Part shown: positions 22,983 through 34,408 of the stretch, piece after piece
How the letters are laid out: each line of letters starts with the position of its first letter
Position numbering within the stretch: the stretch's first letter is position 1
From: Botrytis cinerea B05.10
Lineage: Eukaryota; Ascomycota; Leotiomycetes; Helotiales; Sclerotiniaceae
Assembly: GCF_000143535.2 (NCBI RefSeq)
Contig: NC_037316.1
Span: 806,001 to 870,000 of the forward strand
Direction: 5' to 3'
Length of the DNA: 64,000 nt
Program-made: the position numbers and the translations under genes
The notes under the pieces: generated by a model
What the model was told of the DNA's origin: nothing
Database searches by the model: none
Seen by the model: the letters and a program-made list of their open reading frames with translations, nothing else

Positions 22983-25697
22983 CTTTTGAATCTCAGTTCA
23001 CTCGACAGAGATAGAAATATGGAAAAGAAGCAAAAACGTTCGAGAAAGGAAGAATGTAACACTTTGCTTTGAATATGTTTGATTTTGATACAGAATAAAT
23101 AAAATGCAGTTTCATGCTGTTGTACAAGCACATGATGCATAGTGAACACGGCGCTCATGTTTGAAAGGGGAATCCTTGCTTCGAAACACAATGCAAAGAA
23201 ATTCTCATTTCAAAAGCAATTGTAGCATTGAAATTGCGAATATGCTGACCCGTTTCTTTACTTTTTATTCTGATCATCATCTCCCTTATACTCCACTGTG
23301 TTATAGACGGGAGAAGTCATCTTACCAAGGTTCTCTCAAGTGCTAAAGTCAAGTGACGGGAAGGTGCACGAGTCAGATGACATTATGGTCACGTGACCGC
23401 ACCGCCCGCAACTAACGAAGCAAAGAATGATCATTGGAACATAGGTAAAGATACGGCAGTGCCATCCCATGAAAAAAAAATCTTCTCGGGTATCTCAACG
23501 TCCGTCATGTGTACCTTACCGGACTCAACTGATTTGGCTGAGATCGTCCATGAATGAACTTGGATCGGTAACAAACGCCTCAAAGCTCAATTGACCAAGC
23601 GTTGTCAAAGAGCATGAAGAAGAAGAGACTGCAACGAGGGAGCTTTGAAGTGAGAATTGATCGAACGAAGTGGTTTGTATTTCTACACTGACAGCGTCTG
23701 GGCGGATGTAAGTGGCTGATCATTGTTAAATAGAAAAATAATCTCGACCTGTCTGAAGGCTCGGCGCGGAGCGAGACTTTCCTTCCGGCACGAACGAATG
23801 GAAGCTTCGCTTTCATTGGCTGATGGGCTATTGAGCACACCCTTGGCTTCATCAACGCGCAATTGTGTAACTGGTGTGATGTTGCAGTCAGCCCTATTGA
23901 GTTCCTTCAACATTACCCGAGTACGGCAACGTCGTGCATAAAGTGTTATGCTGGATGATGTATAGATGGATGTGTAGGATGCAAAGAGCCCAAGGCGTCT
24001 GGGTTCTGGACCAAGGGGCTCCATTTAAAGTGGTCCGGATAGAAAAAATGCATTCACATCCGATACCAGCAAATGTAAGATGGATGTGAGAAGACGGAGA
24101 ATCGGACATAAATGCGGAGGAACGAACTGATTTTATGAAAAGCGTTATGATTGTGGAGAATTATGAAGAATTACAAAGATAAAGTTTAGACTTTTCGTCA
24201 TAATCATAATAATGTTGGCTGCATAGGTAGGGTACGTACATCGTTTTGTCTCTACGATGGTTATTAGCCAGTTATCCAGTAGTATTGACTGCCGGTCATT
24301 CATTAGTAACCCATGTGCAGATCAATTGAGGCACGGAAACAAACGAGATTCCATGAAGGGGTAGGTGTGGCATGGCATGGCATGGCTGTTTATTTATTGA
24401 CATACCGGTACAACAGCTTTTCTTTTTTTCTTTTTGCTTTTCATATTTTACATTTCGTACATAAGGGACCCAACCATAAATACAGCAACTATCCGTGATC
24501 ATCAATAATGTAGGGGTATGTGGATATGTGATTGCGATTGTTTACGATTATCTTCATCATCTCTTCTATTCAGTCTCCCGCCAGGACGGCGGTGGACTTG
24601 AATTCGGAAAACTTGACCCCTTTCCCTTTTAGCTCTTACACGCACGGTTCAAATCCATCTGATGCGGAGTTAAAATCATTGATCACCGTTCCGTCAAGGA
24701 GGTATTGTCAAGTGTTGTTCCCCTAGAGTCTTTACGGTGAGCTGAATAAACTGGGAACGATGGAAGAATTCTCCATAATTGAAAGTAAATAATTCCATAT
24801 GCTTTTGGGGGGGGGGGACATGCTACCCATGTAAGGTTAGCATAGTACTTGTACTTGTAAAGAAAGAAATGTATTGGTGAAGCAGCTATCTAGATACTTT
24901 TTTTCCTGTCCAAGTTTTCTTTGCTTTCCTCGAATTTGCAAGATTCCTGCATTCGACTTTACATCTTCTGGCTGTCCTCGTCATCATCAAAGTAAATCCA
25001 TATACGGATTACTCAAATGTCTTTCCGGTCCCCTATACATGTCAAGAACTTTCTGACAGGAAATAGCTAGTAAGATCGACGGCCAGCACTTGCTCTTCCA
25101 CCATCCGAAGCTCCATTATTTGGGCGAAGCGCCCCACTACTTTAGAATCTCCCTGCCAATGCCTGGGTAGGTAGTAAGTAACAGGTGCTGGTATCTCGTA
25201 TCTCGTATCTCGGGTCGACATTCTGTTTTGCATCTGTATGATGGATAAAACTTTCGTTGGTGAACGGAGATTGGACATCAATTACAATCCGGTATCACAT
25301 CCTTTGAGAGTCCCTTTATGAGTTCTCCGTCATATCGGGAACACCAGTGGACCAATTGAGTAAGCCACTTACCGGTTTAACGGTAGCTGAATGCTTGCCT
25401 TGATATTTATACAAAAGATGTAGCTCCCCTCTCATATCGGTTGAAGAGAGGATTTGATCTGAATTAGTTTCCACTGCATAATTCATCTTACCACTTCAGC
25501 AGATTTCTGGAAGTCCAAAGGAACATTTGATCTCCCGTTTCTTTGTCTTACTTTTTTTTTATGCCCCCCATTCATCCATCAATACTTTTATTGTAATTAT
25601 CCCGTATTCCTATTCTTATCAGTGACGACATTCACCATAACCTTACCCCACACTCGACAATCAAGCGTGAAGCACAGTGCGAGCGTGCCAATTGATC
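22983..25697. other. Intergenic between divergent genes
   Basis: A 2.7-kb spacer upstream of the ABC transporter on the right and of the 482-residue protein on the left. It holds the palindrome at 23387-23398, a GGCAT triplet repeat near 24370, a run of ten G near 24808, and three TATCTCG copies near 25194. No gene is supported. Confidence 0.6.
23387..23398. promoter_or_regulatory. GGTCACGTGACC palindrome, possible bHLH site
   Basis: A perfect 12-bp palindrome centred on CACGTG, the core bound by bHLH factors, about 400 bp upstream of the 482-residue protein's start. Binding is inferred from the motif only. Confidence 0.35.
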
Positions 25698-28600
25698 ATG
25701 GCTTCTGCTTCGGATCATGACCATCATGATTATTTCCTGGAAAGATCGGAGAATATTCTGGATCCTCAACCTCAATCTATATCAAATCACCAGCAGGATG
25801 TCGAGAGACCAGAATCATCAAGCAGCGACGACTCTCTGGATCCAGATACCACGTTGGAGCCTGTTCTAACCAACGAAACTGCTCGAGAACCACAATTCGA
25901 ACCAATCAGGGCAGGAGATCGAGAACAATTACAGAAAATAGCTTCAGGGTTTGGGGGTTCTCAGCTGGGGAGATCCCTTACCAATGCAACGGCTGGAACA
26001 CATGAGTTGGAGAAACAAGACACCCTGTATGGGGTTAAGTTGGGGGACTCAACATTGGACCCCAACTCCCCAGATTTTGACGTATATAAATGGGCTAAAA
26101 TGTAAGTTTTGGCATGTCCAAGTATTTATTTGGACACAGACTAATTGTACATGTAGGATGATGAGGCTGGTTGATGAGAATGGAGTAATTCAAAGACGTG
26201 CTGGAATTGTATTCAAGAATCTCAAAGTGTGTGGTTCGGGATCAGCAATCAACGTACAAAAGAATGTCGGCTCTCTATTAATGGCACCTTTACGATTCAA
26301 AGAGTTCATCGGGAAAGGCCCCGAGAAGACTATTCTCAATGATTTTAATGGCGTTCTGAAATCAGGAGAGATGTTAATTGTTCTTGGACGACCTGGTTCT
26401 GGTTGTTCAACGTTTCTTAAATCTTTAATGGGGGAACTTTACGGATTGGACATGAAGGCACAATCGGAAATTCATTATAATGGTTTGTTATACTCACACA
26501 CTCATTGAGTAGTGATAATGCTAACAGCTACAGGTATCACGCAGAAGCAAATGCTCAAACAATTTCGAGGTGAAATCGTATACAATCAAGAAGTTGACAA
26601 GCATTTCCCTCATTTGACTGTTGGAGAAACTTTAGAATTCGCTGCTAGTGTACGAACGCCGCAACAAAGACTTGTTGAGGGAACAACTCGTTCAGCTTGG
26701 GCAAAGCACATGACTAAGGTCGTCATGGCTATCTATGGATTATCCCACACGTACAACACCAAAGTCGGTAATGATTTTGTACGAGGTGTATCTGGAGGTG
26801 AGAGGAAACGTGTTAGTATTGCTGAGATGGCCTTGGCTGGTTCGCCAATTGCTTCATGGGACAATGCTACACGTGGTCTGGATGCTGCAACTGCTCTGGA
26901 GGTAAGTAAACTGTCACCGTAGCGATCACTAGAACACCACTGACACAAGAAATAGTTTACAAAATCATTGCGAATGACAGCCAATCTGAGTGGTTCATGT
27001 CATTTAGTTGCCATTTATCAAGCTAGTCAACAGATTTATGATCAATTTGATAAAGCTATTGTGCTTTATGAAGGTCGTCAGATCTATTATGGTCCTTGTG
27101 ACCAAGCCAAGCAGTATTTCGAGGATATGGGCTGGGAGTGCCCAAGGTAAGTGCATCAAAAAATGCCATGATTTTATGCAATTCTCGGAACAATACTGAC
27201 TTAGTTATAGCCGTCAAACCACTGGTGACTTTTTGACTTCGATCACAAACCCTTCGGAACGAAAAGCAAGACCCGGCTATGAGAACAAGGTTCCTAGAAC
27301 TCCTGAAGAATTTGAGAAATATTTCAAAGATTCGAAGATCTTTCAGAGAATGATGAGCGAAATGAAATCACACGAAGAGGAATTCCCAATGGGTGGTAAA
27401 ACATTAGAACAATTCAAAGCAAGCCGAAAGGGTATGCAAGCAGACCATCTAAGGCCAGAGTCACCATACACAGTCAGCATTGTCATGCAGACAAAACTTT
27501 GTGCAAGGAGAGCAGTTCAACGTTTATGGAACGACAAAACATCCACCATTACCACGATAGTAGGACAGATTGCCATGGCTTTGATCATCGGATCCATTTT
27601 TTACAATACCCCGAGCAACACAGCAAGTTTCTTTCAGAAAGGAGGTGTACTTTTCTTCGCGGTATTGCTCAATGCCCTCATCGCCATTTCAGAAATTAAT
27701 ACTCTATACTCTCAACGACCAATTGTAGAGAAACAGGCATCTTACGCATTTTATCATCCTTTCACTGAAGCTTTGGCTGGTGTTGTCGTTGATATACCGG
27801 TAAAATTCGCCATCGCTACGTGTTTCAACATTATTCTATACTTTCTCTCTGGCCTGAAAAGGGAAGCAGGTGCATTCTTTGTCTTTTTTCTCTTTAATTT
27901 TGTTGCAATTTTGACGGTAAGCATCCCTTTCACGTATAAGTCATTTCACAATACTAATAAACATTATAGATGAGTCAAATATACCGCAGTATTGCAGCAG
28001 CAACGAAAACTATATCCCAAGCATTAGCCATAGCTGGTGTGGCCACACTTGCGATTGTCATCTACACAGGTTTCGTCATTCCTAGACCACTAATGCATCC
28101 TTGGTTCAAATGGATTTCATGGATCAATCCAGTTGCGTATGCATTCGAAGCTTTATTCGTCAATGAACTTCACGGCAAAGAGTTTGTTTGTTCGACTTTA
28201 GTACCAACAGGTCCTGGCTATGTTCAAGCCGGCAATAACTTTGTTTGCGCTGTCGCAGGCTCTGTTGTTGGCGCAACTACTGTCAGTGGTGATGATTATT
28301 TGCAAGCACAATTTCAATACTCTTACTCCCACATCTGGCGTAATTTGGGATTCTTGTTTGCATTCATGATTTTCTTTTTAGCTTTTTACCTCCTTGCGAC
28401 AGAGTTCAATGCATCCACAGACAGCAAGGCCGAAGTGTTAGTCTTTCGTCGTGGGCATGTACCAACGAACTTGTTGGCCGCCGAGAAAGCTGCAAAGAAC
28501 GACGAAGAAGCACATGCCGGGAATGGTTCTGCTGTCAAGGAAGGCAACTCGGACAAACAAGGAGATGAAGTTCAAGCATTAGCCCCTCAAACGGACATTT

Positions 28601-30655
28601 TCACATGGAAAGATGTTTGTTATGACATTAAGATCAAGAATGAGCCTCGCAGGCTTCTTGATAATGTGTCCGGATGGGTCAAGCCTGGTACTCTAACCGC
28701 TTTGATGGGTGTTTCTGGTGCAGGAAAAACAACTTTACTTGACGTCCTTGCCCAAAGAGTCTCCATGGGTGTAATCACAGGTGATATGTTGGTTAGCGGC
28801 AAACCCCTCGACGCATCCTTTCAACGAAAGACCGGATACGTTCAACAACAAGATTTACATCTTGAAACTACAACTGTTAGAGAAGCTCTTCGATTTTCCG
28901 CCATGCTACGTCAACCAAAAACCGTTTCCAAGAAAGAAAAGTATGATTTTGTGGAAGAGGTTATCAAGATGTTAAACATGGAAGAATTCTCGGAAGCAGT
29001 GGTTGGTGTTCCAGGTGAGGGATTGAATGTGGAACAACGAAAGTTATTGACTATTGGTGTCGAATTGGCTGCTAAACCTGCACTCTTGCTCTTCTTGGAC
29101 GAGCCTACTTCCGGTCTGGATTCACAATCTTCATGGGCAATTGTTTCTTTTTTGAGAAAGTTAGCCGACAATGGTCAGGCGGTCTTGGCTACTATCCATC
29201 AACCTAGTGCTATTCTATTTCAAGAATTCGATCGATTACTATTCTTAGCAAAAGGAGGAAGAACTGTTTATTTTGGAGATATCGGTCATAACTCGGAGAC
29301 TTTACTCAATTATTTTGAATCTCATGGTGCTGCCAAATGTGGGGAGGATGAGAATCCAGCAGAATATATGCTGACAATGGTTGGTGCTGGTGCACAAGGA
29401 AAATCTACTCAAGATTGGTAAGACTAAACCTCGTTCCATTATATCATTGAGACTAATTCAATATAGGCATGAAGTATGGAAAGCAAGTGATGAAGCCAAA
29501 GGTATCCAAACAGAAATTTCACGCATTCAACAAGAAATGGGCCATCAGCCATCTCAAGATGATAGTAATTCCCATGGCGAGTTCGCTATGCCGTTCACCG
29601 TTCAACTTCTTGAGGTCATGAAGCGTGTATTCCAACAATACTGGCGTACTCCGGGTTATGTATACTCAAAACTTGTTCTTGGTGTGGCATCCGCTCTCTT
29701 CATTGGATTTTCTTTCTTCCACGCCGATGCATCTCAACAAGGTCTTCAAGATGTTATCTTTTCCATATTCATGATAACAACTATCTTTACCACCCTCGTA
29801 CAACAGATCATGCCAAGATTCATTCTACAAAGAGATCTTTATGAGGTTCGAGAAAGACCATCAAAAGCATACAGTTGGAAAGCTTTCATTATCGCTAATA
29901 TCGCCGTTGAAATTCCATATCAAATTATCCTTGGTATCATGGTATTTGCGTCCTACTTTTATCCGATTTATACCAAAAATGGTATTCCACCCTCGGGTCG
30001 CCAAGGACTTATTCTCCTCCTCCTTATTCAATTCTTTGTCTTTGCTAGCACATTCGCACATATGCTTATTTCCGCTCTCCCGGATGCTGAAACTGCTGGT
30101 AACATTGCAACACTGATGTTCTCACTTACCCTTACCTTCAATGGAGTCTTTCAACCCCCACAAGCTCTTCCTGGATTTTGGATCTTCATGTATCGTGTTT
30201 CGCCTTTAACTTGTAAGTTCTTTTTCTGGCCCTTATCGTTGAATATAAATTCTAACACAAATTCAGATCTTGTTTCAGCTATCGCATCTACTGGTCTCTC
30301 CGGTCGTCAAGTAATCTGTTCCGATAACGAACTCGCAGTTATGCAACCACCCGCTGGCGATACTTGTGGTAGCTACCTCCAGTCATATGCCACAGCAGCT
30401 GGAGGCTCGATCTATAACCCTGAAGCTATGGCAGATTGTCAATATTGTTCCTCATCCAATGCAGATCAATTCCTCTCTTCTGTAGCTATTAGCTACACTA
30501 CTCGATGGAGGGATTATGGCATTGTTTTCGTATACATTTTTTTCAATATTTTTATGGCGGTTTTGTTGTACTATTTGATTAGAGTTAGGAAGAGCAGTGG
30601 GAAGAGTCTCAAGGAAAAGTTTGGAGCTTTGGGAGCACTTTTTAAGAAGAATTAG
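25698..30655 (+). CDS. PDR-type (ABC-G full-size) multidrug transporter
   Basis: Eight exons (25698-26101, 26157-26482, 26534-26901, 26956-27146, 27211-27916, 27970-29417, 29467-30212, 30267-30655) close in phase to 1525 residues, the usual size. The order is NBD1-TMD1-NBD2-TMD2, the reverse PDR topology. NBD1 has GRPGSGCST (Cys replacing Lys, as normal in this family), [10 protein letters not shown] and [15 protein letters not shown]2 has GVSGAGKTT, a degenerate signature [14 protein letters not shown] and [15 protein letters not shown]. The paired degeneracy leaves one canonical ATP site, as in Pdr5/Cdr1. Extracellular cysteines near the C-terminus ([17 protein letters not shown]) match the family. 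It would sit in the plasma membrane and export azoles or plant defence compounds; the substrate is not readable. The true start is the ATG at 25698. All seven introns are 49-64 bp. Confidence 0.95.
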
Positions 30656-31316
30656 GGTGATAATACAAAGACGACCAAATAGAAGATGGAGGCCCCGCAA
30701 GCCAATGGCCATTAGTAATTGGGGTGTGGGCAGCTAATATGTAATTATTTATAGATGGCGGATTGTGGTTTATTGAAAGGGGGCTTGCCCCCAGATGGTC
30801 GAGGTTTTCCTTTCTTGTCATTGCTGTTGCAATATTTTGTACATTCTTGATAAACTTAATGGTATATACTTGATTTGAACTACCTATTATATTCACATAG
30901 CCTGCCAATCTTGAAAGATTAGATCGAAGTTTCAGTACAGTCAGCTAAAACTTTCTAGATATCTCCCAAGGAAAGGGAGGATATGAATAGCTGAACCGTG
31001 CCAATTTGAGTCTCGGTATATGACCGATCCATTGACGGACGGTAATTACCCAATAATAAGCACACAGATAATCATCATCTTATCTTAACACGATTTGAGG
31101 AACAAATTCTACTACTACACGTCTTCGATTTCACCAAGGAGCAATATTAGAGTTGGGTTTACTAAATGATTTTACTCGAGTCAATTGAAGAAGTTTTTTG
31201 ACTTTTTTTCTCCTAACCACACAAAAAAGAGAAATATTCATAAAAAGACATGTCTCGCAGAATATTCAAGTAGTTGTGAACATCTGTTCCTTTTTTTTTT
31301 AAAAAAAAAGTAATTC
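30656..31316. other. Intergenic, 3' side of ABC transporter
   Basis: No gene. It contains a T-run directly followed by an A-run at about 31290-31311, able to form a simple hairpin. Confidence 0.6.
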
Positions 31317-32228
31317 TTAGTGCTCCCCCATTAAACTAATCTTCTCTAGTTGATTCATCTTGTAATCCCTCAATTCTTTCGCAACCAACAAAGTTCTGTC
31401 GACTTCTCTCTTCTGCTCTTCTAATAAATTCAATTTTCTGGGCAGAGATTCCGTGTCTCTTTTTAGAATTTCAACCTCCTTCTTGGTATTAACGCTCAAT
31501 ACATTTTCTCCTTCAACTCTCACTCTCTTCGCTGCCAGTCATGGTTCCTTGATCCTGGATCATCTCAGTCGGAGCTTTTTGCCCAGGCTTGATCAGATAA
31601 ACTCCGCCCTCTTCTTCGTCGCTAGTGTCTTCTTCTACCCCTCTCTCTCTTCGGAATTTACCAGTCTTTCCGCAGATAATTCTCCTTCTACAAAGACCTC
31701 TTCTTCAGCCGAGATACTCCCTCCTTCCGCAGAGACCACTCCTTCAATATGGATTCCTTTATCCATATTCTTTTCTTCTTTGCCCTGATCTCCTAGATCT
31801 TTGCTATCATCTTCTATAGCCTGATATCCTCCATCGGAACACGCTCCTTCTGATCCGATTTCTCCTGCGGCAAGAACTCCCTCATCAGGCTTGAAAACTG
31901 TTCGATTCATTACTCTAGCCTGAGTATCAACCCAAGTCCAAATCTCGGAATGGACCCTACAATCGTTCAACAAAGCACCAACGAAAGAGAGACAAAGGAA
32001 GCTCTGAACACTAGCCGGATTCTATAGCTCGACAGCATTCATCTAAACAGTCGGCATATCATCAAATCGAGAATCAAGATCTTAGTCACAAACCCAACTC
32101 CGCAACTCTGAACAAGGCTTCTGATAATTTATCGGTACGCCAAAGACGAGATCGGCATAAGCCCGAAGCACGGAACAGGACGATAAAGCCTTGTCCGCAT
32201 AACGGGTTCTGTAGTGGCCTTCTATAAT
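31317..32228 (-). pseudogene. Broken gene with acidic middle and coiled-coil tail
   Basis: An exon reading EGHYRTRYADKALSSCSVLR and DLVFGVPINYQKPCSELRSW is joined across a 72-bp intron (32093-32022, GTTTGT donor, CTATAG acceptor, phase 0) to NPASVQSFLCLSFVGALLND and HSEIWTWVDTQARVMNR. It continues into an Asp/Glu-rich stretch, then shifts frame near a G run at about 31640-31645 (open alternative frame TSDEEEGGVYLIKPGQKAP) and shifts back before a heptad-like tail (TKKEVEILKRDTESLPRKLN, LLEEQKREVDRTLLVAKELR) ending at 31317. The outer parts share one frame, so two compensating indels or an unrecognised intron separate them. The 5' exons are not identified. The family is not recognised. It overlaps the start of the plus-strand gene model to the right. 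Confidence 0.4.
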
Positions 32229-32236
32229 CTAAGCAG

Positions 32237-33390
32237 ATTCATCCTGACTTTCCCGAAGTGATTGTTACCTCCTCTGACGATGAAAATCCCACACAAAACC
32301 GAAGAGATAGAGTAGGGCAGAAAACAGAGAAGAGCCGGCCTCAAACAACTGGAGACCTGTCATCTGAAAATTCCCCACAAAGGAGACTAAAAATTGAATC
32401 TGAAGCTGACTCAACAACTGATAATGGAATTGCACTTTTCCCGGAAAGTCAAAGAGAGGGAAACTCTGGACTTGAAGGAGACCAACTTCCAACCTCTCCC
32501 ATAACCCGTACTCGATTGTCTGATTCCACAGCCGATAACAAAGAAGAGAAGCTTCATTCCGAACCAAATTATCTTCATATTCCATACAATGCCGAACAGG
32601 ATGGGAAGATTCTGAAACAGAAGATAGGAATAATGAGCCTGAAAAAATGATTAAAGATTCGGCATAACGCAGAAGAAAAGCAAATCCTGGATACCGACTT
32701 GAGACAATGAGTTCTCTATCACAAAACAGAGGACAGGTAGATGCTGAATATGAATTCCAGTCCCCAGGCTCTTTTCTAAATTGGAGCGGACGATATGAAA
32801 ATTCTGGTTATCAATTTGAACCTTTGAATTCCTACCCGGACCGTAGACATGAAGCAAATTTTGGATCTCAATTCCCGCCAATGAGTTCTTTTCCAAGTCC
32901 GAACAGACGAGATGAGAATTCTGATTATCGATTCGAGCCTCTGGCTTTTTCTGCGCAGTACAAAAAGAACAGAGGGAAGTACTGAATATCAACCGGAACT
33001 TATTCCTTGCACAAAACTATCCGACCATTCGAAGACTCGTCGAGAAGAGAGCTATCCTGAGCTAAATGATTAGAATAGTTTATATGACGAAGATATTGAA
33101 GAGGATGAATTATCTAAGAAATATATTCCTAGAAAGAAGTTCCATGTACAGAGATCCGGAATCAAAGACCCTGCACCTGTGGGGGGAAATGATGAGGTGA
33201 GAGCTTACATATATATCCAGCACGCAAACTCCATCTAACAAATGCTAATTCTTATCAGGTCCGCAGACGAGTATTTGAACGACTTGGACCAGCAGTCGCA
33301 AGGGATACTGCCGAGAGCCATGGCGGGGATAATATTCGGATATCTGAGGAAGATGCCAGGAAAGGCAGGTACAAATATAATAGAAAATGA
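32237..33390 (+). pseudogene. Broken gene for a repeat-rich disordered protein
   Basis: Polar, coding-like sequence runs on the plus strand but changes frame several times. IHPDFPEVIVTSSDDE through LHIPYNAEQDGK is in one frame (stop at 32648). A repeat block (32707-32946) lies in a second. STEYQPELIPCTKLSDHSKT, after a TAG near 33070, leads to LSKKYIPRKKFHVQRSG in a further one. The end is clean: a 62-bp intron (33197-33258) joins GNDE to VRRRVFERLGPAVARDT and the frame stops at 33390. A 5' exon at about 32012-32134 (ARQHSSKQSAYHQIENQDLS) could join through an intron 32135-32236 in phase, but the opposite strand is also open there. Function is unknown. Frameshifts plus an internal stop point to decay. 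Confidence 0.45.
32707..32946 (+). repeat. Four degenerate ~20-residue tandem repeats
   Basis: Four consecutive units of 18-21 codons follow a pattern close to S-S-F-P-x-x-N-R-R-x-E-N-S-x-Y-x-F-E-P-L. The clearest are GRYENSGYQFEPLN and RRDENSDYRFEPLA. The repetition is visible in the DNA, so the opposite strand also shows a repeat (IDNQNSHLV / IDNQNFHIV), but only the plus strand joins to a splice-supported end. Confidence 0.55.
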
Positions 33391-34408
33391 CGAATATCAG
33401 TGAATATCTGAAATATTTGAGAATGAGAAAGATATTACTAGATCTTTGGATCACTATTTACGTGGATGACAAGAAATCAGACAATAGGATTGTGAACTTG
33501 TATTGAACCCCGTAGACTTATCAGGAATACTTTGGGCTGGTAATCTGGACGCTGAAAATGTCTATCGAGAAATGAGTCAGACGTCGATTTCGATCAAATT
33601 AGGGGTTAATTTCGATAGTGAATTAGCTAGCTACCAATGCGATTCATCAAATTCATTCAATTATCAAAATAGGAAAGACCATATGTTTCAATAGGCAACC
33701 ACCGATTCATGACCTTTTATCAATTGAGTTGTCCGTAGCTTCCCTTTTAAATGTCCCATTAAAAAGCAAGAATACAGATATTTTATGGTGTGAATCTAGA
33801 GCTTCAAGCGTGAAAGCAATGTTTTTAGCCATTGTTTACTGAAGTACATCTTTTCTATGGGTCTCACAAATTGTAGCAGTGCACTATGTCTGATCATTGA
33901 CTTAAATAGCTTGAGTGTATTACTGAGATCACATGAAGCTGGCATACATATGTCTTTTTGTATACTTCTATGTTGAACTAGGAAGCTGATATTATTCTGT
34001 GTTTCTGAACTAGGTTGCTCAAGCCGAAAGCTTTATGGTCATCATGCGATTCATAGCTTCTGTCCATGATTTAGAGCGGAACCTATGGGAAACGAAAGTC
34101 AGAGCAATTGTCGCATGTCAAATGTAGATATTTAGTTCGTGTATCTACTAGATTATTCATATTGCTCAGGCATTCAAATAGTTAGCAATCACATTGTAAA
34201 AGTCACTTGGTATCACATTTATTTGGTGATGTGTGATCTCTTTTAATAGCATCTTAGTCGCTAGAATATAACTAAGATAGGACCGTTAGGTCAAGATATG
34301 ATACTGTTGACCTGATCAACCAGCCATACAGACTTCGTCTATCCTCACCAAAGAAATCATAAGGGAAGTGATATAAACCCGAGACATTCCCTTTTACCGC
34401 AGCCGCTC
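33391..34408. other. Intergenic between convergent genes
   Basis: AT-rich 3' flanks. A 63-codon open stretch at 33503-33694 has no recognisable features. Confidence 0.55.

Noticed and set aside
31453..31788. Plus-strand 111-codon frame
   Set aside because: Antisense to the acidic/coiled-coil region on the minus strand; its Ser/Leu/Phe-rich composition is what the complement of acidic codons yields.
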